Positions 1 through 8,013 of a DNA stretch of 64,000 nucleotides are shown one piece after another. The translations under genes were made by a program, and so were the position numbers. The notes beneath the pieces are model-generated. The model saw nothing but the letters and a program-made list of their open reading frames with translations, did no database searches and was not told the origin of the DNA. The stretch comes from Paenibacillus plantiphilus (GTDB taxonomy: Bacteria > Bacillota > Bacilli > Paenibacillales > Paenibacillaceae), in contig NZ_CAKMMF010000023.1 in the NCBI RefSeq assembly GCF_927798095.1, positions 1 to 64,000 on the forward strand, given 5' to 3'. Numbering within the stretch: position 1 is the stretch's first letter; each line of letters opens with the position of its first letter.

Positions 1-189
1 GATCGGAACCTGTATCCGGTTCTGTGCATCTACGAATGGCTGGCCATCCGGAAAGTACAGCCGATCCCCATTCACGACCACACGCAAGGGCATACTCAGA
101 GCGGAGGTTTTGACAGGCATGGAGCCTATCAAGGTCATGCTGAATAAGAGTGTTACAACCACCATTTTTAACATGTTGAGCTTCTTCAT
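1..189 (-). CDS. Secreted stalk-domain (copper amine oxidase N-domain type) protein, 5' part only
   Basis: Only the first 63 codons lie in the window; the gene runs off the left edge. The ATG at 189 follows AAGGAG by 8 bases. The N-terminus is a signal peptide (two lysines, then a VVVTLLFSMTLIG core). The mature protein opens with VVVNGDRLYFPDGQPF and then NRIQVPI, the usual opening of the 'stalk' domain (Cu amine oxidase N-domain) found in many copies in Paenibacillus surface and secreted proteins. The domain is thought to be a structural module rather than an enzyme. Whatever follows the stalk domain is not visible, so the function of the whole protein is unknown. Confidence 0.8.
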   Translation of the reverse strand, partial: MKKLNMLKMVVVTLLFSMTLIGSMPVKTSALSMPLRVVVNGDRLYFPDGQPFVDAQNRIQVPI

Positions 190-403
190 GATTCAATCTC
201 CTTTGCAGTCCTTGCATATGATAACGGATTGCTGGACCCATGCTATTATTTTTACAAGACTAATTTATTTTATAATAATTTAACTACATATGGTAATTTA
301 TTTCACAAGTATGAATTTGTAAAGTGGGTTTACAAATTTATATTGTGAAAATTACCTAACAATTTGATACGATATTGTGCCCCCTTCTCCTACCACCATT
401 CTG

Positions 404-437
404 ACATCATAGAAGTGACAACATCATAGAAGTGACA
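404..437. repeat. Two perfect tandem copies of a 17-bp unit
   Basis: The unit ACATCATAGAAGTGACA occurs twice without a gap (404-420 and 421-437). It lies about 220 bases upstream of the stalk-domain start. It is too short and isolated for a CRISPR array. It may be a replication-slippage product or a doubled protein-binding site; nothing in the sequence decides. Confidence 0.8.
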
Positions 438-875
438 AATATGTTTTGCAGAACTCATAAAAAATCTCCGTCTATGTCCGTAAAGCCAGTGATAATGCGG
501 TCTATAGTTTTTATCATGCAAAAAAGACCTATTCTTTCTCATAGTTCAAGTTGGAATAAGCCTTTAAAAGTTCTCACTAGCGTTGCATAAACCTTAAATC
601 CAAAATCGACTGAAAATTAAAAAACAGTTTTTCTGTATGAAAACCAAAAGATCAAGATCCTCTTAAAGGTAAATCTGTCCATTTAGTAATTATTATGTAT
701 TTATAGCCGTTAGCGACAGTTACGCTTTATTTACTGATTCCCAGAAGCGATTCTGAAAATTGAACAAGTAACGAGTTGTTATCGAGACATGGCGATTCGG
801 ATAAAGGTATTCCTACATCGAAAAGGTTCTTTTCACATTATGTGAAAGGTTTTTCGGATTATTATGATAAAACAA

Positions 876-919
876 CAACTGTCCCATAAGGCATCTATCG
901 ATGTCTTATGGGACAGTTG
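876..919 (-). terminator. Long hairpin, probable terminator of the HEAT/Nfu operon
   Basis: Arms of 20 bases (876-895 and 900-919) pair with one G-T type mismatch around a 4-base loop. On the minus strand the stem is followed by TTGTTGTTTTATC, a U-rich tail, about 130 bases after the stop of the Nfu-domain gene. The plus-strand side is also moderately T-rich, so it could work both ways. Confidence 0.6.
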
Positions 920-1047
920 TTTGTAAATAAGCTTCTCTAAGAACCCGCTTCTTTAGAAATCGGATGTCCCTTGGAGTAACAACCCCGGGCTGCTGAATTG
1001 TAATGCTCTATTCATCCATCTGAAAATGCGCATCAAGCTTGCGTCGT

Positions 1048-1317
1048 TTAGGCGTATACTGCTTTGAAAGCCGCTTCTACTTGCGGCAGTATCGAATCCC
1101 ACTGCGCTTCCGCTGTTTTGCTGATCGTGACAAAATCTCTGATTCCAAAAATGTTGTCTACACCCTCGATGCTAAGCAGAGCACGGGCCAAGGGGTGATC
1201 GGTTTCTTCTCCGCTTTTCAGAGAGGTGCTTCTAGGACCTTCGAATAGCGTTTGATTCGCATTAATCTTCATCGCATTAGGGTTTGGTGTTTCCTGAGGG
1301 TTTATTTCGATAGCCAT
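1048..1317 (-). CDS. Nfu/NifU N-terminal domain protein
   Basis: An 89-residue protein made only of the Nfu/NifU N-terminal domain. The family motif TPNPNAMKI is near residues 11-19 and is followed by the typical stretch VDNIFGIRDFVTISK. The C-terminal CxxC iron-sulfur scaffold domain of true Nfu proteins is absent, so it probably does not hold a cluster itself. The start at 1317 is chosen because AAGGAGGAG lies just upstream; the open frame extends further but without support. It lies 43 bases after the HEAT-repeat gene in the same direction. In S. aureus CvfC and B. subtilis YpgR an Nfu N-domain and HEAT repeats occur in one polypeptide, so the two neighbours probably act together. The biochemical role is unknown. 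Confidence 0.85.
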   Translation of the reverse strand: MAIEINPQETPNPNAMKINANQTLFEGPRSTSLKSGEETDHPLARALLSIEGVDNIFGIRDFVTISKTAEAQWDSILPQVEAAFKAVYA

Positions 1318-1360
1318 TTGAAAGCTCCTCCTTATTGCATCATTGTTTGTTTGAAATTGC

Positions 1361-1810
1361 TTACTTGGTCCGCAGCGATGCCCACGTTTCCTCAAGCCAC
1401 GTATCAAATTCAGCACCCTTCTCGCCTTCGTACGTATCATACACATCTGATCTCATCTTTTGCAGCTTTTCCTTGAACGCTTGGAACGGATGACCTTGCG
1501 GCAGGCTCTTCTTAATTCTTATGAGAATTTTCGCCGTTCCTTTTATCAGCTCGCCCCTTTTCCTTGGAGGCAATTGAACATTTTCACCATGTCCCTTAAG
1601 GGTGTTGTAAGCAGCCTCTTGAACGGTATACACAGCATCATTATTCATGATCCGTGTGAGCACTTCGATTACTTGTCTGTTATTCCATTCGCTGAGCGCT
1701 TTCACAGCTTCCAGGCGCTCTCTCCAGTTAGCCGACCGATTGGCAGATTTAATTACTCCCTCATAGTTCGACTGCTGCAGCTCGTCTTCTTGCTCTTCTA
1801 TGTGATTCAA
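1361..1810 (-). CDS. HEAT-repeat / CvfC-type virulence-factor domain protein
   Basis: About 149 residues, hydrophilic and helical. The first half has HEAT-like repeats (WRERLEAVKALSEW, then VIEVLTRIMNNDAVYTVQEAA). The second half has the conserved segment LPPRKRGELIKGTAKILIRI and the ending YDTYEGEKGAEFDTWLEETW seen in the CvfC-related family. There is no signal peptide, so it is cytoplasmic. AGAAGGAG lies only 1 base before the first TTG (1819) but 10 bases before the second TTG (1810), so the latter is preferred. It sits upstream of the Nfu N-domain gene, matching the domains of CvfC as two separate proteins. It probably acts as a protein-interaction scaffold; the partner is unknown. Confidence 0.75.
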   Translation of the reverse strand: MNHIEEQEDELQQSNYEGVIKSANRSANWRERLEAVKALSEWNNRQVIEVLTRIMNNDAVYTVQEAAYNTLKGHGENVQLPPRKRGELIKGTAKILIRIKKSLPQGHPFQAFKEKLQKMRSDVYDTYEGEKGAEFDTWLEETWASLRTK

Positions 1811-1842
1811 GCGATCCAATCTCCTTCTGTTTGCAGGTTGTC

Positions 1843-2022
1843 CTACACCGATTTGTTATCTTTATTGCTGCTGGCGGTCTTCGCGTCATCCGCTCTTTTT
1901 GTACCCTTGCTGGTATAAGGCTTAGGGGCATTCTTAGCTCTCTTGGCGCTTGCCTGCCATCGATTCCATCCCTTGCGGTCTGTTCCTCTGCCTGTCCCGC
2001 CCTTGCCCTTCGCTTTACTCAA
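1843..2022 (-). CDS. Small highly basic protein (59 aa), TTG start
   Basis: A 59-codon frame starting with TTG at 2022, 6 bases after GGAG, and stopping 32 bases before the HEAT gene. The product is very rich in Lys, Gly, Ser and Thr, with a GTGRGTDRKGWNRWQ segment near residues 9-23. It has no membrane segment or signal peptide. The GWNRW-type core recalls the short DUF3934 proteins of Bacillus, from memory only. It is probably the first gene of the HEAT/Nfu operon. Such charge suggests nucleic-acid or ribosome contact, but this is inference. The good RBS, operon-like spacing and coherent composition argue that it is real. Confidence 0.6.
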   Translation of the reverse strand: MSKAKGKGGTGRGTDRKGWNRWQASAKRAKNAPKPYTSKGTKRADDAKTASSNKDNKSV

Positions 2023-2125
2023 ATGATCACTCCATTAATAGGGTCTGCCTTATCTTCGAAATTAACTTCGAAACAATAATAACTACTCTACAGGTATTGA
2101 GCTGACAATTCAAATAAAAAGAATT

Positions 2126-2638
2126 TCAGGACAGACTTAGCAATTCATCGCGCATGGTTTCAGCAGAATATAGCTTCGGTAATTTCATAAAGATATATTT
2201 GTTCATGAAGCGATTCACTTTGTTAATTCCCAGATCGCCAGTCTTAGCCATATTCATCTCCATTATTTGCTGCGCTACACTCACCATTTCATTGATTTGG
2301 CTAACTATACTTCTATCGCTTGTAGGGGCATAACTACTCTCTCCGACATTGTCCAGATATCTGTTAACCAGCGCTTGATCGATTTCATCTGCAAGCATAT
2401 TTTCGGAGATATGCTTTACAAGCAGCTCGCCGAAATGCGTGAAATCGCTCTTCACCAAACCATACATCATAAAATTGTATCTTGTTGAGTTGTTCATAAC
2501 CAGAACACACTTTCGACGATTGTATGTGAAGATATGAGCATGCCAGCAGTACAATGGGTTCGCTTGCTGCGGTTTTTCACTTAAAAATGGAGCGTTGAGT
2601 TCGCCCGCCAGCTTTTTGGTGCATTGTACAATGATCAT
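2126..2638 (-). CDS. DUF6933-like protein
   Basis: A 170-residue cytoplasmic protein starting at 2638 after AAGGAGG with 8-base spacing; the longer frame upstream has no support. It opens with MIIVQCTKKLAGELN, followed by a segment with WHAHIFTYNRRKCVLVMNN and then YNFMMYGLVKSDF, which matches the general pattern of DUF6933 proteins (small, uncharacterised, widespread in Bacillota). The second half is helical, with MNKYIFMKLPKL near the end. No catalytic motif is evident. It is a single gene, followed by a long gap. Function unknown. Confidence 0.65.
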   Translation of the reverse strand: MIIVQCTKKLAGELNAPFLSEKPQQANPLYCWHAHIFTYNRRKCVLVMNNSTRYNFMMYGLVKSDFTHFGELLVKHISENMLADEIDQALVNRYLDNVGESSYAPTSDRSIVSQINEMVSVAQQIMEMNMAKTGDLGINKVNRFMNKYIFMKLPKLYSAETMRDELLSLS

Positions 2639-2753
2639 TACGGATTCCTCCTTTCTCGAACTTAAATAATGAGAACATCTGCTTCTGAAATAACGGATGC
2701 CCCATATGCACCTTCGTGAATTCAGATCGATTTCCCCCACTCTTATAAAACAA

Positions 2754-2795
2754 GGTTATCCTGCAGCAGTCCCATATCACTGCCATAGGATAACC
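2754..2795 (-). terminator. Rho-independent terminator of the large SLH gene
   Basis: GGTTATCCT (2754-2762) pairs with AGGATAACC (2787-2795), with an inner GCAGT/ACTGC pair. On the minus strand the stem is followed by TTGTTTTATAAG, about 20 bases after the SLH gene stop. Confidence 0.75.
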
Positions 2796-2815
2796 CCTCT
2801 ATAACTTCCGACAGA

Positions 2816-5800
2816 CTAAATCAAATCCGATTGTTGAAGCAATCTCTGTACGATAACGGCAACCTCTGCTCTGGTGATGTACGCCTTCGGTGCAAGCTGG
2901 GTGCTGCTGCGGCCGGAGATGATTCCAGCCTGCAAGCTGTCGGCAATACTGTTCTTAGCCCATGCCGAGGCATCCACAGCATCTATAAACGAACCTTGCC
3001 ATGCATCTGCCCCTTGGGATGGAAGCTTTGCCTTCAGCTCGGTTATCGTCATGGCCTTGGCAATGATGACCATCGCTTGCTCACGCGTAATTTTATCGAG
3101 CGGACGGAAGGTTCCGTCTTCAAATCCGTTGATCAGTCCATAGGAATAGGCAGTTCCAATAGCATCATTGTACCATGACGATGCCGTCACATCCGAGAAT
3201 AAGGCAGCTCCGTCTTCTAACTTCAGTCCAAGTCCACGAACGATAATCGCTGCAAACTCAGCACGGGTAATGTTATCGCCAGGATTAAACTGATTATTGC
3301 CGATGCCGTTGATGACTAATCGTGAACCCATATCGTTGACAGCATCTTTCGCCCAATGGTTGGCAACGTCCGTGAATGCAAGCGGATTCCAGACGATGGC
3401 GTACGTACTGTTCGTCAGGCTGTTCACTTTGGCGTAATACTTGCCATCAATGAGAACAATCTTCGTTGGCACATGGCGTACCGTTCCATCTGGATCTACT
3501 ACGATTCCTGTCGTGATTTTATTCGGATCAATGCCATCTGGTATTCCAATGGTACGTTCCACGTACGTGTTGAACTTGGTTATGTCAATCGTTGTCGTAC
3601 CATATGTTGCTTTTACAACAAAATTGATAGGCGGCACCACAATCGTAAGTCCTCCACCGCCAGCAGAGCTTTCTACGATCTTGGCCATTTCCTCTGATGG
3701 AGCAGCGAGCTCAATGTGTATCCCGATGTCCTGAAGATTCACATTGCCGCCAAACTTCTCTGCTGCTGCACGGATATCGATTTGCTGCGCAGGCAGAGTA
3801 TAGGTGGCTCTCTCTGTCTCGATCTGCAGAATTGCCTGTTTTTGCTCCAGCTTCTCCAGCATTTGACCACTAAGCGTTACGGCTGCAATATCAGATTGCG
3901 AATTCACCTGAATCTTAATTGCCGCATGATCAGCTTCGGATGCGAGACGCTGCTCCAGATTTTTCTCGTCGATGGCAATGCTCGTCATGCTTTGACCGTT
4001 GATTACACTTGTCGTTGCCGTTCCCGTATTTTCCACCTTGCCGTTAACGAGTATCTGAACTCCCTTATTGGTCGTCTCTGGCTCACTAGGTGTTGGAATA
4101 TAGTAGTTATCAGTGGATGGCGAGCTCGGAATAACAGCATTGGACATAGCTGAGGATTCACTGCTTCCTGCACCATTAATCGCCTTCACGGTAAAGGTAT
4201 AGCTCGTGCCATTGGTCAAACCAGTGATCGTAATCGGACTTGCCGTCCCTGTCTTCGTTATATTTCCTGGTGCAGCTGTTACTTCATATTCCGTAATCGG
4301 ACTTCCGCCATTTTCAGACGGAATTGTGAAGCTAATCGTTGCGCTTCCGTTGCCAGCTGCTGCTGTTGCATGAGTTGGCGCCGAGGGAACGGCTATCGGT
4401 GTTGCACTCGCTTCATTGGAGGCTGCGCTTACGCCTCCCGAATTGCCCGCTTTCACTATAAAATAGTAGCTTGTGCCGTTCGTCAGCTCTTGCACACGAT
4501 AGGTGGTATCCGTTACTACTCCGATCGGCAAGCTTTCGTATTGCTCAGAAGCAGTTGCCATATAAATATTGTAATAGTCGGCCCCTGCTGCCGTACTCCA
4601 GCTCAGGTCAGCATGGTGATTCCCGCCCACTGCAGCCAGATTCTGCGGATTCGCAGGCGCAGAAGCGTTAACCACTTGCGTAATCGTAAACGTCACATTC
4701 GCCATATGGGTCGCGGATACCGTAACCGTTGCGGTATATGTCCCCGCTGCCAAGCCATCCTTCGCTTTAACTGTAAACGTCGTCGAAGGCGCAGCATCAT
4801 TAAGAAGCGTATCTATAGGCTGCGTAATGACAAAATTGTCGGCATGCGTACCGCCGAGCGCAGCACTTAGGTTATCCAAAGCACCGTTGCCTGTGCGAGT
4901 GATCGTTAAGATCTTCGATTCCTGTGTGCCTGGGAGATAATCATACGCGAGTGTAGCCGCCGTTTGGTTATCGATGGCTTCTATTGTGTACGTTGGAGCG
5001 GCATTCACCGTAAAGCTCACATCGAAGCTCTCATTGATGCCATTGTCCGCTGTAATCGTTACGGTCTCCGTGTATGTTCCTGCTGCAAGCCCTGTCTTCG
5101 GACGCAGCTTGAACACGGTGGAGAGCACTCCTGCACCTAGTGTATCCGGCAGTATCGTGCCTAGCAAAAATTTAGTGCTCGCTCCGCCGCTCATGCTGAC
5201 GCTCAGGTTGGTGATCGGGGCGATTCCTACTTTGGTAAGCGTCACATCCGCCGGATTCGTGTAGTTTGAATAGCCTTCCGTTCTCGGATCAAATGTCAGC
5301 GTCCCTGTCTCCGATACCGTCATCGTGGATGGCGGGGCGGCATTCACCGTGAAGCTCACATCGAAGCTCTCATTGATGCCATTGTCCGCCGTAATCGTTA
5401 CGGTCTCCGTGTGTGTTCCTGCCGCTAGTCCTGTCTTCGGGCGAAGCATGAGCGAAGTGGAGTTAACCCCTGCTCCGAGTGAATTCGGCAGTATAGTGCC
5501 TAGCAAAAATTTAGTGCTCGCTCCGCCGCTCAAGCTGACGCTGAGGTTGGTGATCGGGGCGATTCCTACTTTGGTAAGCGTCACGCTGGCCGGATTCGTG
5601 TAGTTTGAATAGCCTTCCGTTCTCGGATCAAACGTCAGCGTCCCTGTCTCCGATACCGTCATCGTGGATGGCGGGGCGGCATTCACCGTGAAGCTCACAT
5701 TGAAGCTCTCATTGATGCCATTGTCCGCCGTAATCGTCACGGTCTCCGTGTGTGTTCCTGCCGCTAGTCCTGTCTTCGGGCGAAGCATGAGCGAAGTGGA

Positions 5801-6433
5801 GTTAACCCCTGCTCCCAGCGAATCCGGCAGTACAGTGCCCAGCAAAAATTTAGTGCCCGCTCCGCCGCTCAAGCTGACGCCCAGGTTGGTGATCGGTGCG
5901 CTTCCTACTTTGGTGAGCGTTACGCTCGCCGGATTCGTGTAGTTCGAATAGCCTTCCGTTCTCGGATCAAATGTCAGCGTCCCTGTCTCCGATACCGTCA
6001 TGGTGGACGGCGGGGCGGCATTCACCGTGAAGCTCACATTGAAGCTCTCATTGATGCCATTATCCGCCGTAATCGTCACGGTCTCCGTGTGTGTTCCTGC
6101 CGCTAGCCCTGTCTTCGGGCGAAGCATGAGCGAAGTGGAGTTAACCCCTGCTCCCAGCGAATCCGGCAGTACAGTGCCCAGCAAAAATTTAGTGCCCGCT
6201 CCGCCGCTCAAGCTGACGCTCAGGTTGGTTATCGGTGCGCTTCCTACTTTGGTGAGCGTTACGCTCGCCGGATTCGTGTAGTTTGAATAGCCTTCCGTTC
6301 TCGGATCAAACGTCAGCGTCCCTGTCTCCGATACCGTTATGGTGGACGGCGGGGCGGCATTAACATTGGCAGGAATCATTCCTGCCATTAGTAGAATCGT
6401 CAATATGAGAGCAATCGTCTGTCTCGCTAGCAT
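2816..6433 (-). CDS. Large secreted S-layer-homology protein with four 113-aa repeats and fibronectin-III domains
   Basis: A cell-surface protein of 1205 residues. Domain order: signal peptide (residues 1-27); four nearly identical 113-residue repeats, each starting with TVSETGTLTFDPRTEGYSNY; one diverged copy of the same fold (from TYTIEAIDNQTAATLAY); two fibronectin type III domains (NPQNLAAVGG..., PSAPTHATAAAGNG...); a region of about 200 residues of unknown fold; and three SLH motifs at the C-terminus (FTDVANHWAKDAV, FSDVTASSWYNDAI, DASAWAKNSIADSL). SLH triplets bind secondary cell-wall polymer, so the protein is displayed with its repeats outward. The start at 6433 is preferred over the ATG at 6454 because AGGGAG sits between them, 9 bases before 6433. 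No catalytic domain is recognisable; adhesion or a structural role is likely. Confidence 0.9.
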   Translation of the reverse strand: MLARQTIALILTILLMAGMIPANVNAAPPSTITVSETGTLTFDPRTEGYSNYTNPASVTLTKVGSAPITNLSVSLSGGAGTKFLLGTVLPDSLGAGVNSTSLMLRPKTGLAAGTHTETVTITADNGINESFNVSFTVNAAPPSTMTVSETGTLTFDPRTEGYSNYTNPASVTLTKVGSAPITNLGVSLSGGAGTKFLLGTVLPDSLGAGVNSTSLMLRPKTGLAAGTHTETVTITADNGINESFNVSFTVNAAPPSTMTVSETGTLTFDPRTEGYSNYTNPASVTLTKVGIAPITNLSVSLSGGASTKFLLGTILPNSLGAGVNSTSLMLRPKTGLAAGTHTETVTITADNGINESFDVSFTVNAAPPSTMTVSETGTLTFDPRTEGYSNYTNPADVTLTKVGIAPITNLSVSMSGGASTKFLLGTILPDTLGAGVLSTVFKLRPKTGLAAGTYTETVTITADNGINESFDVSFTVNAAPTYTIEAIDNQTAATLAYDYLPGTQESKILTITRTGNGALDNLSAALGGTHADNFVITQPIDTLLNDAAPSTTFTVKAKDGLAAGTYTATVTVSATHMANVTFTITQVVNASAPANPQNLAAVGGNHHADLSWSTAAGADYYNIYMATASEQYESLPIGVVTDTTYRVQELTNGTSYYFIVKAGNSGGVSAASNEASATPIAVPSAPTHATAAAGNGSATISFTIPSENGGSPITEYEVTAAPGNITKTGTASPITITGLTNGTSYTFTVKAINGAGSSESSAMSNAVIPSSPSTDNYYIPTPSEPETTNKGVQILVNGKVENTGTATTSVINGQSMTSIAIDEKNLEQRLASEADHAAIKIQVNSQSDIAAVTLSGQMLEKLEQKQAILQIETERATYTLPAQQIDIRAAAEKFGGNVNLQDIGIHIELAAPSEEMAKIVESSAGGGGLTIVVPPINFVVKATYGTTTIDITKFNTYVERTIGIPDGIDPNKITTGIVVDPDGTVRHVPTKIVLIDGKYYAKVNSLTNSTYAIVWNPLAFTDVANHWAKDAVNDMGSRLVINGIGNNQFNPGDNITRAEFAAIIVRGLGLKLEDGAALFSDVTASSWYNDAIGTAYSYGLINGFEDGTFRPLDKITREQAMVIIAKAMTITELKAKLPSQGADAWQGSFIDAVDASAWAKNSIADSLQAGIISGRSSTQLAPKAYITRAEVAVIVQRLLQQSDLI
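4991..6346 (-). repeat. Four tandem 339-bp repeats inside the SLH gene
   Basis: Units of 113 codons at about 6346-6008, 6007-5669, 5668-5330 and 5329-4991. They are nearly identical at DNA level. The first two differ at very few positions, while the last has more changes (for example AGVLSTVFKLRP in place of AGVNSTSLMLRP). This gradient suggests expansion or gene conversion from the 5' side of the gene. Repeat number is likely to vary between strains and may be a problem for assembly. Confidence 0.9.
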
Positions 6434-6665
6434 TGTGCAGCACTCCCTATTCATTTTTAATAATGTAAGGCCTTATGAAATATACAAAACAAATATGACT
6501 GACAGAAGATGTGGCAGTTTCTAAAAAGTTTCATGGATATTATAACATGTTATTCGACAAATAGTGCCAAAATTATTTACACTAAAACATTGAACCTCAT
6601 TTATTAATTATGTAATTATTGTATATTATGGAATTTTAAATTAAGGAGGGGGAAGCGGGGATGTG

Positions 6666-6707
6666 CTGCACGCATACATCTGTAGGGTAAAACATGCATC
6701 CGTGCAG
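6666..6707. terminator. Imperfect hairpin after the acetyltransferase pair
   Basis: CTGCACGCATACAT (6666-6679) pairs imperfectly with ATGCATCCGTGCAG (6694-6707). It lies 26 bases beyond the stop of the acetyltransferase gene on the minus strand. No U-run follows on that strand, so it is a weak terminator candidate, or a 3' stabilising stem. Confidence 0.4.
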
Positions 6708-6733
6708 ATGCAAGCTCAACCCCGAGCGTAGAA

Positions 6734-7294
6734 TTACTTGATTTTGGCGAAAATACAGGTGTCTCTCCATTCCGTTCCATCGGCCGAGAGATCTTCGTTT
6801 CTTATGATACCTTCAAGCTCAAACCCTAGTCGTGCCGGAAGCAGCTTGCTCTTGTTGTTTCTGCTATCGCAGCGTATCTCCAATCGTCTGGCATCCAATT
6901 GATTGAACGCAAAATCGCAAATGGCTTCAACTGCCTCTGTCATATAGCCTTTACCGCTGTAACGGGTGTCAATCCAATACCCCAGCTCGAACTTCCGCAC
7001 ATCCCAATCGATGTTATGCAAGCTTGATGAAGCGATGAACTGCCCTGTATCCTTTAGAAAAACAAGCAGTCTTAGATGGTCCCGCCGCAAAAAACTAACA
7101 TGCGCTTCCCGCATGCCCAGTTCAGATTCATATGCTGTGAGCTCCACCTGCGCCCATTTCATCCACGGCCTCAGCTCTTCTAGAGAAGCATTTACAGCTT
7201 CACATACCGACTTCCCATCTCCGGGCTGCGGCATTCTGATTGTAAGCCGTTCGGTACAGAAAAGCGTTGGGAAATCAAGCATGATCGGGTCCAT
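6734..7294 (-). CDS. GNAT acetyltransferase, RimJ/RimL-like
   Basis: A 186-residue protein of the RimJ/RimL-type GNAT group, which moves an acetyl group from acetyl-CoA to an amine, often a protein N-terminus. It opens with LFCTERLTIRMPQPGDG, the usual first strand of this group. The acetyl-CoA loop is DTRYSGKGYMTEAV, followed by ICDFAFNQLDARRLEIRCDSRN and KLLPARLGFELEGIIR, both characteristic. There is no signal peptide. The RBS is weak (GAGG, 12 bases before the ATG), so an ATG four codons later is also possible. It follows the other acetyltransferase gene by 27 bases and is probably cotranscribed. The substrate cannot be inferred. Confidence 0.85.
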   Translation of the reverse strand: MDPIMLDFPTLFCTERLTIRMPQPGDGKSVCEAVNASLEELRPWMKWAQVELTAYESELGMREAHVSFLRRDHLRLLVFLKDTGQFIASSSLHNIDWDVRKFELGYWIDTRYSGKGYMTEAVEAICDFAFNQLDARRLEIRCDSRNNKSKLLPARLGFELEGIIRNEDLSADGTEWRDTCIFAKIK

Positions 7295-7321
7295 CGTTCA
7301 TCACAGCCTCTGACTATTATT

Positions 7322-7798
7322 TTAACGATATGACATCCATACCGTGCTCCCCACAACCTCGAAGCCCTGCTTATACCAGAAATTTTTCGACTTTTCCAAC
7401 GAGTACACATACATCTTTTTATTCGGATACTTCGCTTTGAGCCAATTCATGAAGAAAGCCGCGTAACCATTGCCTTCGAATTCCTTCAGAACATCCAATG
7501 CTTCAATAAAAACAATATCGGTTTGGCCTTTTACTTCAATATAGAAGTCCTTCTCAAAGTGTCTTTCATCATCGGCAAAATATTCCGTTTCCGCTTTATG
7601 AATCAACTCTTTCCCGCTATTGTATTCCCAAACCACCCCATACCCGGCCATTTGCTCGTCAGCTTCAATGATATAGATATCGTTGGGCAGCTCTGAGATA
7701 TCCCTTCTGCTCAATTCCCCCGCATGGTAGCCCGAATTCAATTCGCTTAATATCGTTTGCATATCCTGATCAAATGGTTTGGCAGTTATAGTAGGCAT
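7322..7798 (-). CDS. GNAT-family acetyltransferase
   Basis: A 158-residue GNAT protein starting at 7798 after AAAGGAG (spacing 7). The acetyl-CoA binding loop is in ALDVLKEFEGNGYAAFFM, and the late strand/helix pair is KKMYVYSLEKSKNFWYKQGFEVVG. This is a different subgroup from its downstream neighbour, with which it forms a two-gene unit. The substrate is unknown. The 215-base gap upstream holds the promoter and no gene. Confidence 0.8.
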   Translation of the reverse strand: MPTITAKPFDQDMQTILSELNSGYHAGELSRRDISELPNDIYIIEADEQMAGYGVVWEYNSGKELIHKAETEYFADDERHFEKDFYIEVKGQTDIVFIEALDVLKEFEGNGYAAFFMNWLKAKYPNKKMYVYSLEKSKNFWYKQGFEVVGSTVWMSYR

Positions 7799-8013
7799 GT
7801 GTATCTCCTTTTGTAATGGGTGTTATTTCGTTAATCGGCAGTCAAGTCGGCCATTCCCGAGATTTACTATCCGTAATATAGTGATACTTTATTTCATTTA
7901 ATTGATCGTTGTCAATTTTGCTGGGCTGTCTGTAAAAAACGAACGGCGGATAGGAACAGAAGCCGCTTCTGAGGGGCAGAAGGCTCTTCCGATTACCGTT
8001 GTTCCCGGATTTC

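Larger units (their letters stand above)
190..1047. other. Long intergenic region without a recognisable gene
   Basis: About 860 bases of AT-rich sequence between the start of the stalk-domain gene and the end of the Nfu-domain gene. It contains a 17-bp perfect tandem repeat (404-437) and a strong hairpin (876-919), listed separately. No open frame with a convincing ribosome binding site or a recognisable product was seen on either strand. The part next to 189 must carry the promoter of the stalk-domain gene, but no clear -35/-10 pair stands out. Confidence 0.6.

Noticed and set aside
404..437. Possible CRISPR-like repeat
   Set aside because: Two abutting copies without spacers and no cas genes; a simple tandem duplication.
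5325..6281. Series of about 92-codon plus-strand frames spaced 339 bases apart
   Set aside because: Antisense shadows of the four tandem repeats in the SLH gene.
6661..6690. ATG after AAGGAGGGGG on the plus strand giving 9 codons
   Set aside because: The frame closes at once and the sequence is part of the hairpin region between minus-strand genes; no plus-strand gene follows.
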